Positions 9,017 through 19,256 of a DNA stretch of 64,000 nt are shown piece by piece (position 1 is the first letter of the stretch; each line of letters starts with the position of its first letter). The translations under genes and the position numbers were made by a program. The notes beneath the pieces were generated by a model. That model made no database searches. It was not told the origin of the DNA and worked only from the letters and a program-made list of their open reading frames with translations. Location of the stretch: the NCBI GenBank assembly GCA_020639135.1, contig JACKHE010000006.1, positions 62,001 to 126,000 on the forward strand, given 5' to 3'. The stretch comes from Phycisphaeraceae bacterium (lineage in GTDB: Bacteria > Planctomycetota > Phycisphaerae > Phycisphaerales > UBA1924).

Positions 9017-9667
9017 TCAGTTCCGACGACGCCGGCTGGCGCCGATTGCCGCGATGCCCAGCAGCGCCGCGGCGCCCGGCTCGGGCTCGACCAGCGTCGC
9101 GGTGATGTCGGTGAACGATCCGAACGCCTGGTAGGTGATGCCCTGAGCCGGGTTGAAGAACGTCATCACGTACTGACCACCCATCCCCATGAGCACCGTC
9201 GTGTCGGTGACCAGGTTGGTGTCGGGGAATGTCAGCGCGGAGAAGTCCTGGAACCGAACCTCGGTCCCGAGATAGCTGAATCCGGCGGGCACACCGCTCG
9301 TGGTCACCGCTGAGTTCGGGTACGCGTCGTACTCGTCGATGATGTTGTCGTTGGTGATCCGGATCTTCCCGACGGGCGCCGAGACGGAGTAGCCGGCGCA
9401 GAACGAGCTGAACCCGCTCGTTGCGTAATCGGCGAAGCCCGGGCCGGAGGTGATCGACCCGCCGGTGATCGGCGCGTTCGTATCGACAACGAACGACAGG
9501 GCGAAGAAATCGCCCGGCGTGAAATCCCCCGACAGCGCCGCCGGGACGTTGTTGAGGTTCCCGAGGAAATCGAAGAGCAGCACCACGGCGTCCGCTCTCG
9601 GCGCCGACGCATGCAGACCAACCGCTCCGGCGACGAGGGCGCCGGCCACCAGGGACTTGCGGATCAT
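9017..9667 (-). CDS. PEP-CTERM sorting domain protein
   Basis: This is a 216-residue exported protein. It has an N-terminal signal peptide (MIRKSLVAGALVAGAVGLHASAPRADA) and a C-terminal sorting signal made of a VEPEPGAAALLG motif, a short hydrophobic stretch and a terminal RRRR. PEP-CTERM tails are recognised and removed by exosortases in the membrane, and an exosortase gene lies at 41849-43795 in this window. The middle part is Gly/Ser/Thr/Asn-rich with no recognised domain. AGGAG lies eight bases before the ATG at 9667. It is the only clear PEP-CTERM substrate in the window. Confidence 0.87.
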   Translation of the reverse strand: MIRKSLVAGALVAGAVGLHASAPRADAVVLLFDFLGNLNNVPAALSGDFTPGDFFALSFVVDTNAPITGGSITSGPGFADYATSGFSSFCAGYSVSAPVGKIRITNDNIIDEYDAYPNSAVTTSGVPAGFSYLGTEVRFQDFSALTFPDTNLVTDTTVLMGMGGQYVMTFFNPAQGITYQAFGSFTDITATLVEPEPGAAALLGIAAIGASRRRRN

Positions 9668-9833
9668 AAGACACGCTCCTGAACTGAAAATGAGATGACG
9701 CGCTCCTCCCCGGGACATTCCGGGTACGGAAGTCGGGGGCCCTTTCCTTCGCCCCACACCATTGCAGCGTCGGAGGCCGGCTGGGGGAACGGGGAAAACC
9801 ACTGTTTTTCAGGAAATTTGCCGCTGTGCCGGC

Positions 9834-11708
9834 CTACATCCGCTCGACCGGGATCAGGCCCAGCGTCGTCAGGCCGTCCCCGAGGACCTTGCCGGTCAGC
9901 CGGCACAGGCGCAGCCTGGCGCCGCGCGTCGCCTCGTCCGGCGCCTTGAGCACCGGGCACTGCTGGAAGAACCGGGAGAACTCCTCCGCCAGCGTCCGCA
10001 GGTAGGTGCAGAGCCGGTGCGGCTCCAGCGCCTCGGCCGTGCTCTCGAGCACGCCCGGGTACTGCAGCAGCGCCAGCGCCAGCGCCCGCTCCTCCGGCGC
10101 GTCGAGCGCGAAGCCAGGGCGCCGCGCGTCGATGTCGGATTCCGTGACGCCGAACTGCTCCGCGGCGTTGCGGAAGATGCTCCGGATCCGCACGAGCGCA
10201 TAGAGCAGGTAGGGCCCGGTGTCGCCCTCGAACATCAGCATCCGGTCGAAGCTGAAGACGTAATCGCGCACCCGGTCGCTCGACAGATCGGCGTACTTGA
10301 TCGCGGAGATCCCCACCGCCTCGGCGACCTTCCGCTGCTCGTCCGCCGGGAGGTCCGGGTTCTTTTCCTTGATCTGCTCCCCGGCGCGGACGACCGCCTC
10401 GTCGAGCAGATCACTCAGTTTGACGTTCTCGCCGGAGCGCGTCTTGAAGGGCTTGTTGTCCTCGCCCAGCACCGTGCCGAACGCCGCGTGCTCGAGGCGC
10501 GCGTCGCTTCCGTCCGGCTTGCGCGCGTACCCCGCCTTGATCGCCCCGGCGAAGGCCTGCTTGAAGTGAAGCCCCTGCCGGGCGTCCACGGCGTACACGC
10601 ACCGGTCGGCGCCCAGTTTCTGCACGCGCCGGCGGATCCCCGCCAGGTCCGTCGTTGCGTAGAGGAACCCGCCGTCGCTCTTGCGGATCAGCAGGGGCTC
10701 GGCGATCCCGGCGTCCTTGAGGTCGATCACCAGCGCGCCGTCGGATTCGACCGCCAGACCCCGATTCACGAGATCATCGACGACGCCCGCGAGTTCATCG
10801 CGGTACGTCGATTCACCCGCGGCGGATTCCGGCGGGACGTTCGCGTGCAGGCGACGGCAGATCGCGTGGCAGGCGCTCATCGTGACGTCGGCGATGCGCT
10901 GCCACATCGCGACAGTCGCCCCGTCGTGCGACTGCAGCCGGATCAGCGTCTGCTTGGCCCGCTCCAGCGCCTCCTCGGCGCCGGCGACCTGCTCCTCCAG
11001 TTCGGCCTCGGCTTTGGGCCCGAGGTCGTACCTGCGGACGGCCTCGAGCCCCCGCCGGTCGGGCGAGCAGTCGCGCTGCGCGGCGCGGTAGGCGGTGTCG
11101 AGGTCGTCGAGGGTGAGCTTGTCGAGGTCGATGGTGCCCCGCCGCGCGAGGTCGGCGACGTGCGCGGTGACCATCGCGATGGGCAGGCCCCAGTCGCCGA
11201 CGTGGTTCTGGCGGATGACCCGGTGGCCGAGCCGCTCGAAGATCCGCGCCAGCGCATCGCCGATGACGGTGGCGCGGAGGTGCCCCACGTGCATCTGCTT
11301 GGCGAGATTCACGCCGCAGAGATCGACGACGATCGTCTCGGGCGCCGCCGGTTTCTCGACGCCGAGGTCGGGGGTGTCGAGGGCGTCGAGGAGGCCCGCG
11401 TAGGCGTCGGGCGCGAGGCGGATGTTGATGAAGCCCGGCCCGGCGATGGTGGAGTCGTCGGGGGGCAGGGCGATCCCGGCCAGGTCGAGGTGATCGACGA
11501 TCTGCTGCGCGATCTCTCTGGGGGGCCTGCCCAGCGCCTTGCCCAGCGGCATCGCGGCGTTGGACTGGTAGTCGCCGAACTTCGGGTTCCGGGCCGGGCC
11601 GATCAGCGGGTCGGGGTCCGGGGGGCAGTCGGGGCCCAGGGCGGCGCGCATCGCGCTGATGAAGCGGTCGCGGAGGAGTTGGACGGGGTCGTGGGACGTG
11701 GAGGTCAT
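9834..11708 (-). CDS. argS: Arginyl-tRNA synthetase
   Basis: ArgS charges tRNA-Arg with arginine in the cytoplasm. The 624-residue protein has the N-terminal Add1 tRNA-recognition domain (NPKFGDYQSNAAMPLGKALG), the class I HIGH motif as MHVGHLR (residues 139-145), and IRKSDGGFLYATTDLA. The KMSK position is replaced, as in many ArgRS, here by the KTRSGENVKLSDLL region. A C-terminal anticodon-binding DALR domain follows (LLYALVRIRSIFRNA to the end). A TACACT hexamer at 11719-11724 on this strand lies ten bases before the ATG with no ribosome site, so the mRNA may have little or no leader. Confidence 0.97.
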   Translation of the reverse strand: MTSTSHDPVQLLRDRFISAMRAALGPDCPPDPDPLIGPARNPKFGDYQSNAAMPLGKALGRPPREIAQQIVDHLDLAGIALPPDDSTIAGPGFINIRLAPDAYAGLLDALDTPDLGVEKPAAPETIVVDLCGVNLAKQMHVGHLRATVIGDALARIFERLGHRVIRQNHVGDWGLPIAMVTAHVADLARRGTIDLDKLTLDDLDTAYRAAQRDCSPDRRGLEAVRRYDLGPKAEAELEEQVAGAEEALERAKQTLIRLQSHDGATVAMWQRIADVTMSACHAICRRLHANVPPESAAGESTYRDELAGVVDDLVNRGLAVESDGALVIDLKDAGIAEPLLIRKSDGGFLYATTDLAGIRRRVQKLGADRCVYAVDARQGLHFKQAFAGAIKAGYARKPDGSDARLEHAAFGTVLGEDNKPFKTRSGENVKLSDLLDEAVVRAGEQIKEKNPDLPADEQRKVAEAVGISAIKYADLSSDRVRDYVFSFDRMLMFEGDTGPYLLYALVRIRSIFRNAAEQFGVTESDIDARRPGFALDAPEERALALALLQYPGVLESTAEALEPHRLCTYLRTLAEEFSRFFQQCPVLKAPDEATRGARLRLCRLTGKVLGDGLTTLGLIPVERM

Positions 11709-11789
11709 GGGGGAAGGGAGTGTAGCGATCAGTGGAATGGGAGCGCCGCTAAGCAGCGGTGAAGACAGAATCTCTCACACAGGTCATGC

Positions 11790-11850
11790 CTCCTGAGGGG
11801 AGAGGGGGGGAGAGGATAACCGAGCCCTCGCTCCGCTCAGCCTCGGCGCC
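11790..11850. repeat. Copy of the dispersed CTCTCCC/GGGAGAGG intergenic repeat
   Basis: The region holds a GGGGAGAGG run and, beside it, GAGCCCTCGCTCCGCTCAG, close to the complement of the CTGAGCGGAGCGAAGGCTCGG segment near 58990 and 59235. It lies in the gap between argS and the next gene. It appears to be a degenerate member of the same repeat family. Confidence 0.55.
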
Positions 11851-11959
11851 CTGGGGGCCCGAAGGTGTTGCTCCTGAACTGACAAGAGAAACCCTGAACT
11901 GTTACTCTTTGGACCGTCGTTCATCTCGCATTGTTGATTTCATAATCAGGAGCCAGACA

Positions 11960-12709
11960 ATGAACCGGTTGACAATCACGGCGATTCTTGCCGCGGCGCC
12001 CCTCGCGACGCCCACACTGGCGCAGCAGGACGAACTCGGGCCCTCGACCTCGGTGCTGCGGTACGACGCCTCGCTGGGCACGCTGCCGACCGACCAGGGC
12101 TGGGCGTTGACCGGGACCCTGGACGGCGATGACCAGGTGATCGACGGCGTGTTTCACCTGAATGTCGCCGGCGGGCCCGTGGTGTTCTTCCAGTCGTACG
12201 CCGTTGACTTTGACTGGGGCGAGGGTGTGACCCTGTCGATGCGCGTCCGCGTTCCCGAGGGCACGGTGGCCGGCGACGGGTTCCGCGGCGGCGCGACCCT
12301 GTTCGGGAATGATCTCTCCGGCCACCAGTACGGCGTCCTGGTCGGCTCCGACGCGCTCGTGTTCTCCTCGCACACCAACATGGAGCACGACCCGGTGCTC
12401 ACCGTGGAGTTCCCGTTCGACGCGGCCACGGAGTTCCACACATACTCGATCGTGTCCTTCTCGGACAGGGCGGAACTCCGCATCGACGGCGTGCCGCGGG
12501 CGGTCGTGCCGGCCGGCGACCAGGACGCCTCGATCGGCGAGTCCTACGTACAGTGGTCGGCGAACTCGGTGCTGTTCGATGTGCAGTCGGAATGGACCGA
12601 CGTTGTGCTCTTCGATGACAGCCCCATCCTCGAAGACCTCAACAGCGACGGCTGCGTGGACACCGCGGATCTCGGGATCCTGCTCGCGGCCTTCGGGCAG
12701 TGCCGGTAG
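11960..12709 (+). CDS. Secreted protein with dockerin-like C-terminal motif
   Basis: This 249-residue exported protein has a signal peptide ending in TPTLAQQ and a beta-rich middle resembling a concanavalin-like/laminin-type fold (GWALTGTLDGDDQVIDGVFHLN, WGEGVTLSMRVRVPEG, FHTYSIVSFSDRAELRIDGV). The last 24 residues, from EDLNSDGCVDTADLG on, form a single dockerin type I-like calcium loop ending in AAFGQCR. Such tails are common on planctomycete secreted proteins. AGGAG lies seven bases before the ATG at 11960; the open frame extends upstream from 11759, but that part is repeat-rich intergenic DNA. The substrate or role is unknown. Confidence 0.78.
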   Translation: MNRLTITAILAAAPLATPTLAQQDELGPSTSVLRYDASLGTLPTDQGWALTGTLDGDDQVIDGVFHLNVAGGPVVFFQSYAVDFDWGEGVTLSMRVRVPEGTVAGDGFRGGATLFGNDLSGHQYGVLVGSDALVFSSHTNMEHDPVLTVEFPFDAATEFHTYSIVSFSDRAELRIDGVPRAVVPAGDQDASIGESYVQWSANSVLFDVQSEWTDVVLFDDSPILEDLNSDGCVDTADLGILLAAFGQCR

Positions 12710-12819
12710 CCCCCCCGGCGGCGTTGTGTTTCTTCGGGATTGCCGCGGGCGACCTGTACCCTGATCGCGGCGCGAGCGACGAGCGACGAGCAACGGCCCG
12801 GCAGCAGGAGCACCACCCC

Positions 12820-13188
12820 ATGCCGACGACAACCAAGGACCATGACGAGCGGATCGCGGCGATGACGTTCTCGTCCGTGTACCCGCACTACGTCGCGAAG
12901 GTCGAGAAGAAGGGCCGGACGAAGGCGGAGCTGCACGAGGTGATCCGCTGGCTGACGGGCTTCGACGACAAGGCCCTGCAGAAGCTGATCGACGACAAGG
13001 CGACCTTCGAGCAGTTCTTCAAGAAGGCCAAGCTCAACCCCAACGCGAAACTGATCACCGGCGTGATCTGCGGCTACCGGATCGAGGAGATCGAGACGCC
13101 GCTGACGAGGCAGGTCAGGTATCTGGACAAGCTGGTGGATGAGCTGGCGAAGGGGAAGAAGATGGAGAAGATTTTGCGGGCGGGGTGA
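12820..13188 (+). CDS. DUF2200 family protein
   Basis: A 122-residue cytoplasmic protein that closely follows the DUF2200 pattern. The first half reads HDERIAAMTFSSVYPHYVAKVEKKGRT and is followed by a helical ELHEVIRWLTGFD segment. The second half has FFKKAKLNPNAKLITGVICGYRIEEIETPL and then QVRYLDKLVDELAKGKKMEKIL. The family has no established biochemical function. The ATG at 12820 has a GGAG about nine bases upstream, and a TACCCT hexamer at 12757-12762 could serve as its -10. Confidence 0.9.
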   Translation: MPTTTKDHDERIAAMTFSSVYPHYVAKVEKKGRTKAELHEVIRWLTGFDDKALQKLIDDKATFEQFFKKAKLNPNAKLITGVICGYRIEEIETPLTRQVRYLDKLVDELAKGKKMEKILRAG

Positions 13189-13269
13189 GGGGGGTTAGAT
13201 TGAGGTCGTGTTAATAATCGTCGCGAGAATGTCGCCAAGGCGCCCGTACGATTACCGGAGATCGGCTGC

Positions 13270-13866
13270 GTGATCTACGACTTTGATCTGACACATGATG
13301 ATCTTCTTGCCGGGACTCGGCACATGTACGAGTTCAGTTATTGCCATGAGTACCTGGAATTTGCCGCACAACAACACTCCAGAACAATGAGACGGATCGG
13401 GATCATATTTCTCGCAATCGGTCTGGGCTGGTTTGTCTTTGTAGCAATGAATAAGGGCGTGATGATCGCATTGCGGGACAAAATTACCTTGTTCATTCAG
13501 ATATTCTTGGTCATCCTCGGATGGAATGCCTGCATAAAAGGATTCAATCCATCAGGGGCGCGGAATATGAAGGAAAAGATCATCAGCAAATCACTTAAGA
13601 GCATTCCTTCAAGCAGACTGCTCGGATGGCGATCACTCGAAATTACCGATGAGTTTTTCCAACTCAGCGGTGAGCATGCTGACGATATCATCCGGCCTGG
13701 CGCCGTTGATTTCATCAACGAAAACAAAGCCTATATCTTCATCTGCTTGGCAAACGGAGGCGTTATTCCGCTGCCGAAGCGCGGGCACTCGGATTCCGCG
13801 TTTGCAGAACTCCGGGCACAGATTGAGTTCTGGTCCGGCAAGCGGATCAATGCTATCCCAGCGTGA
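13270..13866 (+). CDS. YcxB-like membrane protein
   Basis: A 198-residue protein starting at a GTG with GGAG nine bases upstream. Two adjacent membrane spans lie near residues 42-62 and 70-90 (IGIIFLAIGLGWFVFVAM and ITLFIQIFLVILGW). The C-terminal half, with LEITDEFFQLSGEHADDIIRPGAVDFINENKAYIFICLANGGVIPLPKR, has the layout of YcxB-like proteins, whose function is not established. Its base composition is visibly lower in GC than the flanking genes and it uses A/T-ending codons, which suggests later acquisition. Its 3' end overlaps the 3' end of the convergent S1 gene by 14 bases. Confidence 0.75.
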   Translation: MIYDFDLTHDDLLAGTRHMYEFSYCHEYLEFAAQQHSRTMRRIGIIFLAIGLGWFVFVAMNKGVMIALRDKITLFIQIFLVILGWNACIKGFNPSGARNMKEKIISKSLKSIPSSRLLGWRSLEITDEFFQLSGEHADDIIRPGAVDFINENKAYIFICLANGGVIPLPKRGHSDSAFAELRAQIEFWSGKRINAIPA

Positions 13867-15256
13867 GACTCCCCAACCCCTCGCCGAGATCCACGTTCCC
13901 GCCGCCGCCCAGGCCGCTCTTGAGGCCCTGGTGCTTCTTCTGGAACTCCTCGCGGAGGCGGCGGTCCTTGGGGGTGATCTTCTGGATCTCTTCGATTGAG
14001 GGGCCCTCGTCCTCGCCGCGTCGGCCGCGGGTGGCGTTCTTCGGGGGCTCGGTGGTCTGCTTGAGGGAGAGGCTGATGCGGCGCTTGTCGGGGTCCACCT
14101 CCAGCACCTTGACGGTGATGACCTCGTCGGGCTTGAGGACGGAATCGACCTTGGCGATGCGCTTCCAGGCGAGCTCGGAGATATGCACGAGGCCCTCGAC
14201 GCCCGGGGCGATCTCCACGAAGGCGCCGAACTCCATGATCTTGGTGACCTTGCCGGTGACCGTTTCACCGGCGGCGATGGTCCCCGTGGCGGCCTTGTAG
14301 GGGTCGTCCATGCACTGCTTTATGCCCAGCGAGATCCGGTTCTTGGCCCAGTCGAGCTTGAGGATCTTGACCCTGACGGCCTGGCCCTCGCTGACGACGG
14401 ACTTGGGATCGCGGATGCGGTCGTGGGAGATGTCCGAGACGTGGACGAGGCCGTCAACGCCGCCGATGTCCACGAAGGCGCCGTAGTCCATGATTCGGGA
14501 GACGGTCCCGTCGATGGTCTGGCCTTCGGACAGGGTGTTTCGGAGGACCTCGGTCTTCTCCTTGCGCTCGGCATTGAGGAGTTCGCGTCGGCTGAGGACG
14601 ATGTTGCCGTGGCCGGCGCGTTCGAGCTTGGCGACCTGGCACTTGAGCTTCTGCCCGACGTAGGGGGAGAAGTCCTCGACGCGGTTGAGCTCGACCTGGC
14701 TGGCGGGGAGGAAGGCGCGGTGGCCGGCGACCTCGCAGTCGAGGCCGCCCTTGTTGGTGCCCTTGACGAGGGCCTCGACGACCTGGCCGGGCTCGAGCAT
14801 CTCCCACTCGGCCTTGGTGACGGCGCCGGGCATGGAGCAGATGTAGAGCTGCTCGTTGGCGTTGAAGCGCTCGACGACGACGTCGATGATGTCGCCCTGC
14901 TGCGGGAGCTTGTCCTCGGGGAAGCTGGCGCGGCTGGCGACGCCGAGCTCCTTGGGGCCGAACTCGATGAAGATGTCGTCCGGCCCGACGGAGGCGACGC
15001 GGCCGGGGCGGATCTCGCGGCCGCCGACGACGCGGCGCGGGCCCCGGACGCGGGGTTTCTCCCCGGCGGGGGCGGGCTTGGCGGACGCGTTGGCGTGATC
15101 CTGCTCGGCTCCCAGCGCGGCCATGGCCTGCTCGACCTCGGCCTCGACTTCGGCGCTGAGGGTGGCCGACGCCGGTGGGGGCGTTTTGGCGGGCGCCTGC
15201 GGGTTGCTGGAGTTGTTGGCGGCTTCGGGGGCGGTCGGGTCGGTGGGGTTCGACAT
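13853..15256 (-). CDS. rpsA: 30S ribosomal protein S1 (four S1 domains)
   Basis: This 467-residue RNA-binding protein has an acidic/proline-rich N-terminal tail and four S1 oligonucleotide-binding repeats. The last two are the most canonical (GTVSRIMDYGAFVDIGGVDGLVHVSDIS and GKVTKIMEFGAFVEIAPGVEGLVHISEL). Four-repeat S1 proteins serve as short S1 homologues that help the ribosome bind mRNA. The ATG at 15256 precedes MSNPTDPTAP; an open frame runs further upstream but is low-complexity. A TACACT on this strand at 15363-15368 could be its -10, giving a leader of roughly 100 bases. The stop lies inside the end of the YcxB-like gene. Confidence 0.9.
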   Translation of the reverse strand: MSNPTDPTAPEAANNSSNPQAPAKTPPPASATLSAEVEAEVEQAMAALGAEQDHANASAKPAPAGEKPRVRGPRRVVGGREIRPGRVASVGPDDIFIEFGPKELGVASRASFPEDKLPQQGDIIDVVVERFNANEQLYICSMPGAVTKAEWEMLEPGQVVEALVKGTNKGGLDCEVAGHRAFLPASQVELNRVEDFSPYVGQKLKCQVAKLERAGHGNIVLSRRELLNAERKEKTEVLRNTLSEGQTIDGTVSRIMDYGAFVDIGGVDGLVHVSDISHDRIRDPKSVVSEGQAVRVKILKLDWAKNRISLGIKQCMDDPYKAATGTIAAGETVTGKVTKIMEFGAFVEIAPGVEGLVHISELAWKRIAKVDSVLKPDEVITVKVLEVDPDKRRISLSLKQTTEPPKNATRGRRGEDEGPSIEEIQKITPKDRRLREEFQKKHQGLKSGLGGGGNVDLGEGLGSLTLG

Positions 15257-15737
15257 GCCGGGGTCTCGTCGGCGGGGAGGCCGCCTGGTTTGTAGGGCGC
15301 CGTGTCGATCCGTATGAGATGGATCGGGGCTTGCGGCGTCCGGGGGAATGGCTTTGCCCGGGAGTGTATCGGGGGAACGGGTCCGGGTCGTCAGTGCGGG
15401 GCGGGGAGCGATGAAAATCGGGGGGAATCGGTGGAGCGGCATGTGTTGACATGCCTGGGGGGTGGTGGTCGAATGCCGGGCTGCCGTCGGGGGAAGCCTC
15501 GGCGCATCGAGGTATCCGGGCCAGCCGGGGCAAACCCCGGACCGGGAACCGGCGGAGGCCTGCGGGCGTACATGCAGGCAGACTCAGTCCGGGGTGCGTG
15601 GCTCGTGCGGGCCGGGAGGCTCGGAGCGGGTATGGTCTGGGCCCCGGGCGTCCTGGTCCGGATGATTGTGGTGGAGTTCATCCGTTCCCGGTCAAGCGGG
15701 GGCGGTGGTTGTCAGTGAGCATCGAGCGAGGAGTCGC
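15257..15737. other. Divergent promoter region between rpsA and the pilM operon
   Basis: This gap of about 480 bases holds no convincing gene. It contains the possible rpsA -10 (TACACT on the minus strand, 15363-15368) and a possible plus-strand promoter for the pilus operon at 15446-15474. No terminator, tRNA or repeat was seen. Confidence 0.5.
15446..15474 (+). promoter_or_regulatory. Candidate promoter of the pilM operon
   Basis: A perfect TTGACA (15446-15451) is followed after 17 bases by TCGAAT, four of six matches to the -10 consensus. It would give a leader of about 255 bases. The -10 is weak, so this is tentative. Confidence 0.35.
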
Positions 15738-17896
<2,159 letters not shown>

Positions 17897-17900
<4 letters not shown>

Positions 17901-19183
17901 AGAAGATTCTTTCGCTCATCAAGTCGAACCTGTTGTCGTTCATCTGCGTCGTGGTCGCGATCGTGGCGCTGCCGGCGCTGATCTTCCTCAGCTCGGGGAA
18001 GACGTCGAAGATCCACAACGAGATCCAGAGCGACCTGGACGGGAAGAACCGCACGCTGCAGCAGGTCACGTACCGGTACACGTTCGAGCCGGTGACCCCC
18101 GCGTCGCCCAAGGTCGAGATCTCGAGGCCGCCGACCCAGGCGATGAACGAGGCGATGAAGTCCTGGGGCGAGCAGCTCCGGGCGCAGGCGGCGGAGTCCA
18201 TCGAGGTCGTCGTGGCGCGCAACTCGCAAGGCAAGCGCGTGCTGGTGGAGGGGCTGCTGCCCGAGCCGGCCGAGCCCGTGCGGGTCGCGAAGCTGCAGGA
18301 GATCCGCGAGATCTGGCCCTCGGCGCACCGGGCGCTGGTGTCGCGCGTCGGCGCCGGGACGCCCCCCGATCGCGCGACGCTCGAAGCGAAACTGAACATC
18401 ACGTGGCGGCAGAAGCTCGAGCGGATCCAGAGCACGCTCGGGGCCGAGGCGAGCATCGACGACCAGGAGAAGATCCGCGCGGAGCTGCGCGATCAGCGGC
18501 TGGCGGAGTACAAAGCCGCGGCGTCGGAGCTGCACTTCTACGTCGATCCGGGCGCGTTCGCGGACGTCGAGCCCTGGTCGCAGAACACGCTGCCCCCGAT
18601 GGACCGGGTGTGGGACTGGCAGTGGACGCACTGGATCCACGCGGACCTGCTCAAGGCGCTGGAGCTGGCCAACACCGAGGGCGAGTGGGTCCGCTCGCTG
18701 CTCGAGGGCCCGGTCAAGCGGCTCGAACGCGTGTCGGTGCCCGCGCTGCAGTACTCGGGCGAGTCGCAGCCGGCGCCGATCGATTACGCCTCGCCGATCG
18801 AGCCCAACTGGGAGGTCTCGGAGACCGGGCGCGCGGCGTGGCCTTCGATCCCGCAGGGGTTGTACGACGTGCGGTACGCGACGATCACCGTGCTGATCGA
18901 CGGCGCCCGCCTGCTGGACGTGGTCGAAGCGATCTCGGCGACGAACCTGATGCGCGTGGTCCGGGTGAGCCTGACGGACGTGGATCCCACGCAGGACATC
19001 CAGCAGGGCTACGTGTACGGCGCCGGCCGGATCGTCCGCGCGGACCTGACGATCGAGACGGTGTGGCTGCGTTCGTGGATGCAGCAGTACATGCCGAGTT
19101 CCGTGCGGACGGCGCTGGGCATCCCGGCCGAGGCGCCCGAGGGTCAGGAGCAGGAAGAGCAGCCGCGGGGCCGGCGACGCTGA
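17897..19183 (+). CDS. Bitopic membrane protein of the pilus operon (PilO-like position)
   Basis: A 428-residue protein with a short cytoplasmic start (MKKILSLIKSNLL), one membrane span (SFICVVVAIVALPALIFLSSG) and a long extracytoplasmic part. The span is followed by a helical stretch (KIHNEIQSDLDGKNRTLQQV) and, near the C terminus, by RYATITVLIDGARLLDVVEAISATNLMRVV. That end has the look of the ferredoxin-like fold of PilO/PilN. I do not recognise the sequence as a named family. The place in the operon, directly after a PilM-PilN fusion with a four-base overlap, and the topology make PilO the best functional guess. Confidence 0.75.
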
Positions 19184-19256
19184 GTTTGAATCGGATCAAC
19201 GAACACCGCGGCGCCGATCGGTCGGCGCCTCGTGAAGCAGAGCATCGGAGCGCAGC

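Noticed and set aside
15257..15737. Small plus-strand ORFs between rpsA and pilM
   Set aside because: Gly/Arg-rich composition, no ribosome site and no similarity; treated as intergenic.
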